The position numbers were made by a program, and so were the translations under genes. A DNA stretch of 64,000 nt. Origin: an uncultured Lachnospiraceae bacterium. Its GTDB lineage: Bacteria; Bacillota; Clostridia; Lachnospirales; Lachnospiraceae. Below the pieces are notes generated by a model, which worked only from the letters and a program-made list of their open reading frames with translations, searched no databases and had not been told where the DNA came from. The stretch lies in NCBI GenBank assembly GCA_902781895.1, contig CACZLA010000007.1, forward strand, positions 1 to 64,000, written 5' to 3'. Shown piece by piece: positions 1 to 9,134 of the stretch. Each line of letters opens with the position of its first letter. Positions within the stretch are counted from its first letter, which is position 1.

Positions 1-40
1 CCGTTCCAAAACTTACTGTTAGGTTTTGTTTCGTTCAGTT

Positions 41-67
41 CCGAAAATTATTTAAAAGAATTTTCGG
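41..67. repeat. Inverted repeat with 9-bp arms
   Basis: Arms ccgaaaatt (41-49) and aattttcgg (59-67) are perfect complements around a 9-base AT-rich loop. It lies downstream of the two minus-strand tRNA-Ser genes. There is no clear T-run after it on the minus strand, so a terminator role is uncertain. Confidence 0.5.
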
Positions 68-103
68 GGTTGTCATCATTATTCTGTTGTTAAAGTACAG
101 TCA

Positions 104-206
104 TCGATTTCGAAGAAATCGACGATTTGTGACGAAGTCACAAACACAAAATGCGAAGCATTTTCAAGGCTGCGTAGCAGACTTGCTTGATTACTCTGTA
201 ATCAAG
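104..206. repeat. Cluster of five perfect micro-hairpins, four with GNA triloops
   Basis: Five head-to-tail perfect hairpins: 104-122 (tcgatttc/gaa/gaaatcga), 126-144 (tttgtgac/gaa/gtcacaaa), 148-164 (aaaatgc/gaa/gcatttt), 170-180 (ctgc/gta/gcag) and 186-206 (cttgattac/tct/gtaatcaag). Four of the five loops are GNA on the + strand. The stems are unrelated in sequence, so structure and not sequence is what repeats. A second cluster of the same design lies at 31709-31807. An open reading frame across this stretch is an artefact of hairpins and tRNA and is not annotated. Confidence 0.8.
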
Positions 207-247
207 GTGCCAAATTTGATTCAGCCGGACAGTTTATCCAAGAATAC

Positions 248-335
248 GGAGAAGGAGGGATTTGAACCCTCGCGCCGCTATTAACGACCTACTCACTTTC
301 CAGGCGAGCCCCTTCAGCCACTTGGGTACTTCTCC
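248..335 (-). tRNA. tRNA-Ser (anticodon GGA)
   Basis: The minus strand reads as an 88-nt class II tRNA: acceptor arms GGAGAAG and CTTCTCC pair, the anticodon stem CTCGC/GTGAG encloses loop CTGGAAA giving anticodon GGA, a long variable arm follows, and the T-loop is GGTTCAAATCC. It decodes UCC/UCU. The terminal CCA is not encoded. It is 40 nt downstream of the second tRNA-Ser and probably shares its transcript. Confidence 0.95.
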
Positions 336-375
336 AAATAACTGAATCATATTTATCGATATATTATCGATGAGC

Positions 376-460
376 GGAGAGGATGGGATTCGAACCCATG
401 TGCCCTTGCGGACAAACGGTTTTCAAGACCGCCTCGTTATGACCACTTCGATACCTCTCC
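376..460 (-). tRNA. tRNA-Ser (anticodon TGA)
   Basis: The minus strand reads as an 85-nt class II tRNA with acceptor arms GGAGAGG/CCTCTCC, anticodon loop CTTGAAA (anticodon UGA, codons UCA/UCG), a long variable arm and T-loop GGTTCGAATCC. It is first in a two-tRNA transcript preceded by a consensus promoter at 526-554. Confidence 0.95.
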
Positions 461-525
461 ATATGTTTATTCATGACAATTTTTTCGTCATAAAAGTAGC
501 CGCCGTTTTTCCAGCGACTTTGACT

Positions 526-554
526 ATAATAGCAAAACTGTTTTTCTATGTCAA
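526..554 (-). promoter_or_regulatory. Sigma-A promoter for the tRNA-Ser pair
   Basis: On the minus strand, a perfect -35 TTGACA (549-554), a 17-nt spacer and a -10 TATTAT (526-531) lie about 65 nt upstream of the first tRNA. This near-consensus promoter is what a stable-RNA operon would be expected to use. Confidence 0.8.
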
Positions 555-632
555 CACCTTTTTCGAATAAAAAAACAATTTTTTTAAATTAATTATATTA
601 TGTAATCTAACAGCGTATTTACCATACATTTC

Positions 633-670
633 AGGGGAGAAAAAGCCGCTCCAAAGAAGCGGCTTCCCCT
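633..670 (-). terminator. Rho-independent terminator of the Tad operon
   Basis: On the minus strand agccgct and agcggct form a hairpin around tctttgg, followed by ttttt. It lies about 40 nt past the stop of the large surface-protein gene, so it is the likely end of the Tad operon. The outer bases aggggag/cttcccct extend the stem around the T-run. Confidence 0.8.
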
Positions 671-708
671 GTAAAATGTATTCCTATTATATTCTATACT
701 TATTCATT

Positions 709-3700
709 CTATTCTCTTTTTTTGTTGTTACCCTCCTCCATTTCTTCACTGCATTCATTCTTCATCTTATATAGAAGAATTCCTATCATGATCATTGATA
801 TTATAAAAGTAATCAAAACAACTGTTGAAATAGCACTATCTCCGGTCTTCGGTTTTCCTGAAGATTTCAGTTCATCCTCAAGAGCTGTTTTCTCGCTCGT
901 CGTAGTTTCGGTAGTTTCCTTTTCCGTAGTTTCAACCACATCCTGCTTTACCGAAATGGTCTGATCCTCATCCTTCAGATCCTTATGCTCTGCAACCAGT
1001 CTTCCACCTGTTTCAAACATAGATTCAAAGACAACTATATTCTTTGCATTTACCTTTTCAATATCAAATGTAAACTCAACATTTGTTTCACCCGATGCTT
1101 TCTCGGCCTTAAATGTAGCCTTTCCTGTTATTTCTTTTCCATCCACCTTTATAGCCTCACCGGTTTTCTTGTCATACAAGGTTCCCTCTACTGTATATGT
1201 TTCTCCCGGTGTTACATTTTCATAAATAACAGTATCAACTATTGTAACTTTGCCTTTATTTTCTATTTCTTTAGAAGCCGTATCCTTTCCGTGAGCTTTG
1301 GTTCCTATCCTTATTACATGAAGAGTCTGATTTTCATCATCCTTATCCTCATGCTTTACAGGGAATATATCTTCATCTTCATACTCCTCATATTCATTAT
1401 CTCCATTTATCTCATCTCCAAGATACAGATATTCATATACGACAAGAGACTTTCCTTCCAGACCGCTGATGTCAATATCCTTGAATACAACATCTACTTT
1501 TCCTTCTTTTTCAAATATACTTTTCTCTTTTCCGGCTTCTGTTGTAAATGGCGTCTCTGCGGTAACTGCCTTTCCGTTCATCATCATTTCCGACACATTA
1601 CCTTTTTCATCCCTTACCATCAACTTTCCGAGAAGTGTATACCTAGTATTCTCTCTAAGGTATTTATATGAAACCGTATCGATCAGATCAACAATCTTCT
1701 TTTTATCTATAGGAATCGCATCCGACTGTGAATCCTTTACTCTTGCTGTCGTACCTATTTCCGGGAGGGGGACATTTCTTATTATCGGTTCATTATTTGT
1801 CGGATCAAATACATCATATATCATTTCATCTTCAACCATTATTTTGATCGGAGGCTCCAGCTGCTTATCCTTATTGGCATCACATCTTAACTCTGACACA
1901 GTATAGGAACCATATGGAAGAGCACCTTCGCCCTCCTGCTTATCTACGGCTTCTCCATCTGCCGAACAGCCAAGCCACATACCGGTGGTTGATGCAAATC
2001 CGTTTTCATCGGTCACTATAACAAGTGATTCTCCGGTCTTGTCACTTTTAACTTCAAATTCAACACCCTGCATAGGTTTGTCATCTGAGTAGCTGTGCTT
2101 TTCCAGCTTTAAATCACCTCTGATGACCGTTTCATAAACCTTTACATTTCCGTCAAAACCGGAATTTTCATTCAGTAAAATGTACTCCGGCTCGGTACTC
2201 TTTTTATCCCCTATCTCATATACAGCATCTCTAAGCGTGTATCCTTTCGGCGGAGTTATTTCTTCTATTTTTATAACACCGAACGGAATGATGACCTGAC
2301 CTGCTTCATTTAATTCCACTGCCGACTGCTCAACATCCTGAGAAAGGAATCCCTCTTCAAATCTCGCCTCAATCTTACCTTCATCATTTAAAACAGCTTT
2401 GATTATCCACCTTTCATCTGCTTCGCACTGCTCGATGCCATCAAGGGTATCTCTGTTATAATATGATATCTCAAATTCGGCTCCTTCGAGTTCAGCCTCT
2501 CCTTCTATAGATACACTTCCTGTATACTTATCATACTTCTCAACCCTTATTCCCTTATCATAGTTATATGGTTCCTCATATGAGATGACAACCGGCTTCG
2601 ATGTACTATTCTGATAAACTCCGGCAACTTCAACTACATTAAGATAATCATCGGAAGATGTCTTTTCATTTCTGTAGATTCCATATCCGAGATAATATTT
2701 AAAAGCTTCAAAATTAGAAAGTCCCTTCAGTTTTGAATAATAGCTTGAATCATAACATGCATTTGCTCTTCTCCCCTCTTTCAGTCCATGTTCCGCAAAA
2801 TGTCTGAGCAGAGCATCATTATTCATAGAAGAAAGGTCTGAATACTTACTCTTATAATATCCGGGCTCAAAAACGGCACTGTAATCGATACCGTTATAAA
2901 CATATGTTCCGATAGTCGGAACTGATACTGTCACTTCATAAACCTTTGGATCAAGCTTAAATCCTTTTCCGGCTTTTGTTTCTTTTACCGTATATTTTCC
3001 GGCCTGTAGTCCTCCAAGATATCCCGAGCCCTGCTCTGACATACTTATAACTCCGGCTACCGAACCCGATGAATCGTATACAGTATACTCAGCACTCAGG
3101 TCATAATTTTTATTACCGGCTGTATATTTCTGCGAAGATCTTTTTATCAGCTGTATTCCGCCTCGCAGCTTAACATCCGGAATCTCCTGTGATTCAAACG
3201 CCCCTTTATCATCATCACTTTTAAGTTCAATACTCTTTTTATTTTTTTCACAGCAGTCCTGATCTATCAGATATCCCTTTGAAGCCTTTGTTTCCCAGCA
3301 GAAATATTTTCCTGCCGCTAATCCTGTGATAACAGATTCTCTTGTTCTGTTGCCTTTTTCATCTACAACATAAGCAACTCCGTCACTGCCTGTTTCCAGT
3401 TCATATTTGTACTCACCATCTTCTGATTCAATCTTATATCTGGCTCCTTCAAGACTGAAACGCTCCGGATCCTGAGCATACATACTGTATTCATTCTTTA
3501 CCTTCTTCTTAAGGCTGATCTGCCCTTCAAGATCCGTTATCTCTCCTTCAATGCTTTCTTCAGGTTCATCTATAACATATGCATCCTGTGCTTTCCATTT
3601 TCCGGAAGAAACAGTTTTCGCCGTTACGTAGTACTCCTTCTGTGGGCCTTTTACTTTATCCCAGGATTGTCCTTTTATACCGGCATAATCCGATGCACCC

Positions 3701-4794
3701 TCAGGCAGAACATAGGAACTCCCTGACTTCACGCCCTGTTCATACAGATATACTGTACTTCCTGCCGGAAGTGGTATTGCTCCATCTGACTCCACGTATG
3801 AAAGATCATCCTCAGATTTCCTCAGATAAAATGCATATCCGCCTTTTTCCTCTTTTGCCGCTCCGGTGAGATAAGCTCCCAGATAAGTTCCATTCGTATC
3901 ATAAGCCTCAAACCAGACATTATCATATCCATCTCCCGAATCAAGTCCGACCTTCTTAAGGGCCAGATATGAATTACTTACAGGTCTGTAAATGTAATAG
4001 TAGTATCCTGCAGAGAGAACCGGATCATAAGCGCCATACTGATTATAGCTGTCAAATGTATTCATCCTTATCTTTCCACCGGCTCCCTGACTGTAAATAT
4101 AACCATAATATGTTATAAGATTTGAATGGGACCATACCCATGAGCCACTGCTATCCTGAGACATGAGAAGCATGATATCTCCGGCTTTCAGCCTACCGAT
4201 AACATCTATGAAATCTCCAACATATCCTTCTGCTATATATTCAAATGATCCTGAAGAAGTTATGCTGTTATAAAGTGTTGCTACACTTTCTGTAACTCCT
4301 ATCTTATCTCCATTTGGATAATTGTAATGTATTACTCTTGAAACCAGTCCTGCACACCACACACTTCCGGCTGCAGGAGCATTTGCTGTTGTATTATATA
4401 CTCCATCTACCACACCAAAGGTTGAAGTTATATAATCCTTCGAATCACTCCACCAGTCAGCATCATTTGACATAGGATGCATATCTCCGACAGGTCTGTA
4501 ATCCGGATATGCTGTTGATGCAGCTATCAGCGTAGGATTATCTTCACCATATTCCAAAGACATATCCGGATCATCATTTAAATCCAGAAACCGCCTTTCA
4601 CCTATAGGTATCGTCTCTCCTGCAACCAGAGCGTCCGTCCCTGTCCCCACAATGATTGCATCTGTATCAGTCGCTGTTTCGACATTTCCTTCTGCATTAG
4701 TAATCCCCGTCACAAGATCCGAGTATATGACGAACATTAAAACCAAAACTACCGCTATTATGCTTATTAGTCTGATATTAAATCTATCTTTCAA
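709..4794 (-). CDS. Large sortase-type surface protein: NlpC/P60-like domain, SpaA/Cna-B repeats, TQ ester-bond domains
   Basis: This is a 1361-residue exported protein. Residues 8-30 are a signal or anchor segment. A cysteine-peptidase-like domain (about 100-275) has Cys147 in VWCAGLVSR and His223 in WSHSNLI, as in NlpC/P60 or CHAP amidases. Several Cna-B/SpaA-type beta domains follow, then a segment at about 700-770 with YDSSYYSKL and EHGLKEGRR motifs. Two C-terminal repeats end in DENQTL and DEDQTI, the hallmark of T-Q (VaFE) ester-bond domains. The tail has KPKTG (1314-1318), a hydrophobic helix and a positive end, so it is a divergent LPXTG-type sortase signal. It is the last gene of the Tad operon, 21 nt after the FHA gene, with AGGAGG before the ATG. 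It may be a pilus-associated adhesin or wall hydrolase; no sortase is in the window. Confidence 0.8.
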   Translation of the reverse strand: MKDRFNIRLISIIAVVLVLMFVIYSDLVTGITNAEGNVETATDTDAIIVGTGTDALVAGETIPIGERRFLDLNDDPDMSLEYGEDNPTLIAASTAYPDYRPVGDMHPMSNDADWWSDSKDYITSTFGVVDGVYNTTANAPAAGSVWCAGLVSRVIHYNYPNGDKIGVTESVATLYNSITSSGSFEYIAEGYVGDFIDVIGRLKAGDIMLLMSQDSSGSWVWSHSNLITYYGYIYSQGAGGKIRMNTFDSYNQYGAYDPVLSAGYYYYIYRPVSNSYLALKKVGLDSGDGYDNVWFEAYDTNGTYLGAYLTGAAKEEKGGYAFYLRKSEDDLSYVESDGAIPLPAGSTVYLYEQGVKSGSSYVLPEGASDYAGIKGQSWDKVKGPQKEYYVTAKTVSSGKWKAQDAYVIDEPEESIEGEITDLEGQISLKKKVKNEYSMYAQDPERFSLEGARYKIESEDGEYKYELETGSDGVAYVVDEKGNRTRESVITGLAAGKYFCWETKASKGYLIDQDCCEKNKKSIELKSDDDKGAFESQEIPDVKLRGGIQLIKRSSQKYTAGNKNYDLSAEYTVYDSSGSVAGVISMSEQGSGYLGGLQAGKYTVKETKAGKGFKLDPKVYEVTVSVPTIGTYVYNGIDYSAVFEPGYYKSKYSDLSSMNNDALLRHFAEHGLKEGRRANACYDSSYYSKLKGLSNFEAFKYYLGYGIYRNEKTSSDDYLNVVEVAGVYQNSTSKPVVISYEEPYNYDKGIRVEKYDKYTGSVSIEGEAELEGAEFEISYYNRDTLDGIEQCEADERWIIKAVLNDEGKIEARFEEGFLSQDVEQSAVELNEAGQVIIPFGVIKIEEITPPKGYTLRDAVYEIGDKKSTEPEYILLNENSGFDGNVKVYETVIRGDLKLEKHSYSDDKPMQGVEFEVKSDKTGESLVIVTDENGFASTTGMWLGCSADGEAVDKQEGEGALPYGSYTVSELRCDANKDKQLEPPIKIMVEDEMIYDVFDPTNNEPIIRNVPLPEIGTTARVKDSQSDAIPIDKKKIVDLIDTVSYKYLRENTRYTLLGKLMVRDEKGNVSEMMMNGKAVTAETPFTTEAGKEKSIFEKEGKVDVVFKDIDISGLEGKSLVVYEYLYLGDEINGDNEYEEYEDEDIFPVKHEDKDDENQTLHVIRIGTKAHGKDTASKEIENKGKVTIVDTVIYENVTPGETYTVEGTLYDKKTGEAIKVDGKEITGKATFKAEKASGETNVEFTFDIEKVNAKNIVVFESMFETGGRLVAEHKDLKDEDQTISVKQDVVETTEKETTETTTSEKTALEDELKSSGKPKTGDSAISTVVLITFIISMIMIGILLYKMKNECSEEMEEGNNKKRE

Positions 4795-4815
4795 ACCATT
4801 TCCTCCTGACTTATT

Positions 4816-6273
4816 TTATCGACATTCATACTGCACACCTGCAAAGCTGATCATATCTCCAAACAACGCTTCGACAGGATGATTGACATCTATTCTTTCT
4901 TCATTTATAAAAGTTCCGTTTGTTGACCCCGCATCTCTTACCAGCACATGATTTCCAATCTTTTCAAGTATCGCATGCACTCTGCTTACAGAGGGTTCAT
5001 TTATACAATAATCACAGGAAGACCCCTGCCTTCCGATCTTTGTTTCTCCTTCAATAAGATATATGTTTTCAACAGCTCCATTTCCACATGGAACCAGTCT
5101 GGATACCACTCCCGGATTCTGATCATTTACCAGGACCGATGTATCCTCGACAATCTCATAAACAGTTTCCTTCGGAGTCGATTCCCGAATATCTTTTATG
5201 GAAATGCTATGATTCATAAGATCATTTCCGCTGTAATTTATTTCTGCCCCTGATTTTTCGTAATTAACTGCGTTTCCGGGCATTTCATAATTAACAACAT
5301 CTGTGCCATTTACAGCCATTTCATAATTTGCGGAACCAGTGTTCATTTCGTATTTAGTATCGTATTCCGTATCATTAATCTGCTGACGGGCAGCAGTTTT
5401 CAGCCTGTCCATATTTCTTCTGTGCATCATATCCGCCACTATATATATGATCAGCATCGACATAAGCACTGCCGTAAATTTAAAAGACTTACTTCCAAAC
5501 AGAATATACAGAACTATCGAAGTAACTACAGCTGCTGCAGTGGCCAGAAGATAAAGGCTTGAAGAACCGGAATCATCTTTACAAGAAGCTTCTTCAGATT
5601 TATAAATGCTTATATCGGAACTTTTATCCACAGTTCTTTTGTGAGTTTCTGCTGCTACCGATTTAGCTGAGCCGACTTCATTTCCTCCCTGACCGGGAGC
5701 CTTATATGACATCGGTTCTTCATGCCCATATTCTTTTTCTATTTCATCTGCTATCTTACAGAAGAGTTCCGGGCTGAAATTATCCACCAGAAATTTGCTA
5801 TACAGATCATATAAGAGCACCACGCCCTCACGATCCTTTTTATCAAACATCCTCATTATCTCTTCAAATAAAAGCTTTATCTGCTCCGTAAACTCATGAT
5901 TTCCTTTCGGAATATATATGAAACAATGCTTCCTGGTATTATCGTCATAAAGAATGTATTTCATATTCAGAACCAGCCCCGATGGATTCAGAAGATATTC
6001 CCGAATCTCTTTTATGCAGTCTCTTATGTCCTTTATAAGTCTCACTATTTCATTTGAATCCGGAACACACCTCCCGTATACATGTGACAATGGACTGAAT
6101 CCATCAACCTTTACATATATACTTTTTTTATTATCAAGTGTTCTTATCTCAGCCTCAGGAAGATATTTCAGCTGGTTATTAACTAACATTTTCTCTTCAT
6201 ATCCACCACTTAGTTCCACGTCGCAGATCTCGTAATAATTACTTATCCCTTTATTCCTGGACAATATCATCAT
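4816..6273 (-). CDS. Tad-associated membrane FHA protein (DUF6382-like N-terminus)
   Basis: This 485-residue protein has an N-terminal domain of about 185 residues resembling DUF6382, two transmembrane helices (about 240-259 and 266-282), a linker with imperfect NYEM/NYEK repeats (308-347) and a C-terminal FHA domain. The FHA has the phosphothreonine-binding signature intact: GR at 414-415, SRVH at 430-433, STNG at 450-453. Just before it lie KETVYE (Thr370) and EDTSVL (Thr378), which look like kinase or FHA target motifs similar to the GarA ETTSVF site. The start overlaps the end of the upstream pseudopilin gene by 23 nt behind GAGGAGG. FHA proteins beside Tad genes suggest control of pilus assembly by Ser/Thr phosphorylation; that role is inferred. 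Confidence 0.8.
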   Translation of the reverse strand: MMILSRNKGISNYYEICDVELSGGYEEKMLVNNQLKYLPEAEIRTLDNKKSIYVKVDGFSPLSHVYGRCVPDSNEIVRLIKDIRDCIKEIREYLLNPSGLVLNMKYILYDDNTRKHCFIYIPKGNHEFTEQIKLLFEEIMRMFDKKDREGVVLLYDLYSKFLVDNFSPELFCKIADEIEKEYGHEEPMSYKAPGQGGNEVGSAKSVAAETHKRTVDKSSDISIYKSEEASCKDDSGSSSLYLLATAAAVVTSIVLYILFGSKSFKFTAVLMSMLIIYIVADMMHRRNMDRLKTAARQQINDTEYDTKYEMNTGSANYEMAVNGTDVVNYEMPGNAVNYEKSGAEINYSGNDLMNHSISIKDIRESTPKETVYEIVEDTSVLVNDQNPGVVSRLVPCGNGAVENIYLIEGETKIGRQGSSCDYCINEPSVSRVHAILEKIGNHVLVRDAGSTNGTFINEERIDVNHPVEALFGDMISFAGVQYECR

Positions 6274-6649
6274 AAAGCTGCCACCTCCTCAACCTGTCAA
6301 CACATACATCTATCTCTCTTTCTCCTTTTATCTTTGTATTACCGAATAATTCCAAATCCCCGTCACATGTCGCTTTATCTCCTGCGTAACCGCAGCTTAC
6401 GGATAAAGAACCATTTATGATTCCTTTGTCATACTCGCGTCCGCTGAGAAATCCGGCTGACGTTTCATTTCTCACATCGTTAAATGGAATCTCATAAAGC
6501 GCCTCATATTCTCCTGTCATTGTGTAGCCTCTTTCATATGCATGAATAAGTCCGAAAATGCATGCAAAAACACCAAATAATACGACAGGAACTACTACGC
6601 TTGCTTCGATAGTCATAAACCCTTTATTGTTATTTCCCGGCATCTTCAT
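6251..6649 (-). CDS. TadE-like pseudopilin (short)
   Basis: This small Tad pseudopilin has a class III prepilin-like start: NNNKG followed by FMTIEASVVVPVVLFGVFAC, a hydrophobic helix with the conserved Glu at position 5 of the mature form, as expected for cleavage after Gly by a prepilin peptidase. A soluble region of about 85 residues follows. I chose the ATG at 6649 because AAAGGAGAAGG lies 6 nt before it; an upstream ATG at 6679 has no good ribosome site. It is the eighth gene in the pilus operon and overlaps the FHA gene after it. Confidence 0.75.
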   Translation of the reverse strand: MKMPGNNNKGFMTIEASVVVPVVLFGVFACIFGLIHAYERGYTMTGEYEALYEIPFNDVRNETSAGFLSGREYDKGIINGSLSVSCGYAGDKATCDGDLELFGNTKIKGEREIDVCVDRLRRWQLYDDIVQE

Positions 6650-6715
6650 TTTCGACCTTCTCCTTTTTGCTATAGCCATTTTCTATTCATATATGCTTCC
6701 TCAAATCTTTACAGA

Positions 6716-7474
6716 CTAATTACCACATTTCGAACAGGGAGGAAGACTCACCTCACTCAGTTTCTTTCTTTCAACGGTCCTTTTCAGTCTGGAACAGTTC
6801 TGCCTTGAGTGATAACACTCTCCTTCCGAAGTTATATAAACTACAGATCCGCAGTCCTTTCCGCAGTATTCACACGGTCGATACCCGGCTGCATTCCCGA
6901 TGGACACAGCAGATACAGATGGCTTCAGGTAGGTGCAGTTTCTTGATTCGTGATAAACGACACCGTTTTTCGCAACATAAACATATCTGTCCTCATCATC
7001 ATCTTCATCCGAGCCGATATATCCATCTCTTCCCAAATATGCCTTCTGCCTTATATGTTCCGTACACCTTTGTTTAAATCCACCCATAAACGGAATATCA
7101 AGATGTATGTAATATGTAACTTCCAGATTTATATAACCTTCATCATCAGGGAATACCGATCCTAAAAAACTGACTCCGTTTACTCCTCCGACTACATATT
7201 TATCAACCAGTGACTTACTATCCAGATATTCATCAAACTTCAGCATAGCCATCGGATAATCTGCCACAGCAGCCTCCTCAAAGGAATCTGTCAGGTATGC
7301 ATATTCTGCCATGTATTCAGTAGTCTCCACCGCACCCTCATAGATAGCTGCCTTTACTGAATAAATATTTGCGAGATAGATAAAGAAGAGCATTGCAAAT
7401 AAGAATAATGGAAATGTAATCGCCGCCTCTATCGACGCACTGCCTTTGTTATTATTCATACCTCTGATACTCAT
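6716..7474 (-). CDS. TadE-like pseudopilin with tandem YH-C-x-x-C C-terminal motifs
   Basis: The N-terminus has NNNKG then SASIEAAITFPLFLFAMLFF, a class III prepilin cleavage site and helix with the conserved Glu. The middle is a beta-rich ectodomain. The last 85 residues carry two copies of a module reading VY...YH....C..L...PC..CG, the Cys/His module also seen at the tail of some secreted nucleases; it could bind a metal or form disulfides. I chose the ATG at 7474 because AAGGGCGGG precedes it. An upstream ATG at 7558 would add 28 residues but has no ribosome site. It is a minor pilin or adaptor of the Tad apparatus. Confidence 0.75.
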   Translation of the reverse strand: MSIRGMNNNKGSASIEAAITFPLFLFAMLFFIYLANIYSVKAAIYEGAVETTEYMAEYAYLTDSFEEAAVADYPMAMLKFDEYLDSKSLVDKYVVGGVNGVSFLGSVFPDDEGYINLEVTYYIHLDIPFMGGFKQRCTEHIRQKAYLGRDGYIGSDEDDDEDRYVYVAKNGVVYHESRNCTYLKPSVSAVSIGNAAGYRPCEYCGKDCGSVVYITSEGECYHSRQNCSRLKRTVERKKLSEVSLPPCSKCGN

Positions 7475-7609
7475 ATCCCGCCCTTCTTTCTTTTGATTTA
7501 TATAAAACATCCCGCTAAAGAAGCATCCCACGCTTCTAAAGAGACGAAAAAATGCCAATATTTTGGGTTACAAAGGGCAACTCTTTAATACCTCTTTAGC
7601 AGGATTGTT

Positions 7610-9106
7610 TTATTCATATCCGGCTTCCTCATATATATCAAACTCTTTACCTTTATATACGACCGTAGCATTTACTCCGAAAACAGTTATGGCGTTTTTC
7701 ATCCGGAACGATGTATCACTACCCTGAACGCCTTCCATGCTTGCATTCATCTGCATAAGATCCAGCATTCTGTAATAAAGCACATCACCTTTTAGTGCCA
7801 TAAGAATAGTCAGATAATCATCATACCCAAGCCCGGACTCCTCATCGGAGGGTTCATCCAGATAATCATCCAAATGACTCAGACTCTCCATATCCGTAAC
7901 CCAGGTCGTTGAATCTTTTATGTATGGAATCTTATGGCCTCTCACCATCAGATACACGTCGGCAATACTTTCTATATAAGCCCAGCAGCCTGCAAGAAGA
8001 TACTTCACCACCGGCTGCAACGGAGGAAAAAACCAGATAAGCAAAGCCGCTAAAAGTCCACACTCTGACATCTTCACGCTGTCCTTAATAATGCATACAA
8101 AATTGACAGCAAATCTTATCAGAAGTATCTCATCAACAACCTCATTGAAATTGGCTCCATCGTTATCCTTTCCGGCAACCAGGTACTCTTTTTCCAGATT
8201 CAGATATGTATCCGGATACTTTTGATCAGTCAGGGAATTGAAATATTTCCTTGCATATATCAAGGCTTCACCTTCTGTCGCAAGATTCTTTCCCCATCCT
8301 GTATTTTTCCCGGTATCCAGTTTCATCCTGTCCAGGCTCTTAAAATCCGTATCAACCGCTTCAGTTGTTTCAGAGCCTTTTCCGGCTGAAGGAAGTATAG
8401 ACATATCAGCTATATTCTCACTTAACTCGGCATCTTCAGGCAGGAGCATTTTGGCCAGTCCTGCATCCTTGTATACCTTTAATTCATCCCTCGGATCCTT
8501 AGCCTCTGCGGCCTCTTTCCTCATTCTTTCCTTTTCGGCCTCATCAGCCTCTCTTTGGGAATCATCATCTTCAGCTGATTCTTCTTTTTCCTTCTCAGCC
8601 TCCTGTTTTTCTATTTCTTCTTTTTCATTTGCTATATCATTATCTACTTCATTAAGTGTTTCATCGCTTACCGGCTTATCATTTCCGTTTGTTTTATCCA
8701 GTATTTCATTGACACCATAATCGGCTGCATCATATATAAAGTTGTCATTTATCTGTTTCTTAAACTCAGAAAGATCATCGTCCATCAATCCAACCTGTCC
8801 GGACATCTCTACATCACTTATCTGATAATCTTCACCGAGATTTTCTTTCAGAAGCTCCGTCATTTCCTCTTCGAGAGCTCCCTGTCCTCTTCCACCGGCA
8901 TCTGAGTCAAGCAATAAGATATGATAACGATCAAAGATAAACCTGTTGTAATTTGCCAGTTCATTTGAAGTAGCACTTCTGACTGCGGTCACGGATTTTG
9001 TCTTTGCACCGCTTATATCAACTACATGTATGACCGCTGTAGAAATAATGAGCATCACAACCAGCATTATCGACAAAAAGACCGTCACATATCCTTTATT
9101 GCGCAT
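7610..9106 (-). CDS. DUF5702-type Tad-locus membrane protein (TadG-like)
   Basis: The N-terminus RNKGYVTVFLSIMLVVMLII is a single TadE/G-like helix that keeps the protein at the membrane. A long extracytoplasmic part follows, including a highly charged Glu/Lys coiled-coil segment (about residues 150-205) and a hydrophobic stretch near 345-380. The architecture and position match DUF5702 proteins of Firmicute Tad loci. The ATG at 9106 is preceded by AGGAGG at a spacing of 10; a TTG start at 9127 would contain that ribosome site and is rejected. Its function is unknown; a minor pilin or assembly factor role is inferred. Confidence 0.7.
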   Translation of the reverse strand: MRNKGYVTVFLSIMLVVMLIISTAVIHVVDISGAKTKSVTAVRSATSNELANYNRFIFDRYHILLLDSDAGGRGQGALEEEMTELLKENLGEDYQISDVEMSGQVGLMDDDLSEFKKQINDNFIYDAADYGVNEILDKTNGNDKPVSDETLNEVDNDIANEKEEIEKQEAEKEKEESAEDDDSQREADEAEKERMRKEAAEAKDPRDELKVYKDAGLAKMLLPEDAELSENIADMSILPSAGKGSETTEAVDTDFKSLDRMKLDTGKNTGWGKNLATEGEALIYARKYFNSLTDQKYPDTYLNLEKEYLVAGKDNDGANFNEVVDEILLIRFAVNFVCIIKDSVKMSECGLLAALLIWFFPPLQPVVKYLLAGCWAYIESIADVYLMVRGHKIPYIKDSTTWVTDMESLSHLDDYLDEPSDEESGLGYDDYLTILMALKGDVLYYRMLDLMQMNASMEGVQGSDTSFRMKNAITVFGVNATVVYKGKEFDIYEEAGYE

Positions 9107-9134
9107 CCGTAATTTGCCTCCTTTCAAATGATAT

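Noticed and set aside
87..284. 65-codon plus-strand frame ending EGFEPSRRY
   Set aside because: It runs through the hairpin cluster into the antisense of tRNA-Ser; the ending is the typical false peptide from tRNA T-arms.
370..570. 66-codon plus-strand frame over the second tRNA-Ser
   Set aside because: Starts inside the antisense of the tRNA and crosses its promoter.
985..1671. 228-codon plus-strand frame opposite the surface-protein gene
   Set aside because: Fully antisense to a well-supported gene with clear domains; composition is Phe/Tyr/Cys-rich as expected of an antisense shadow.
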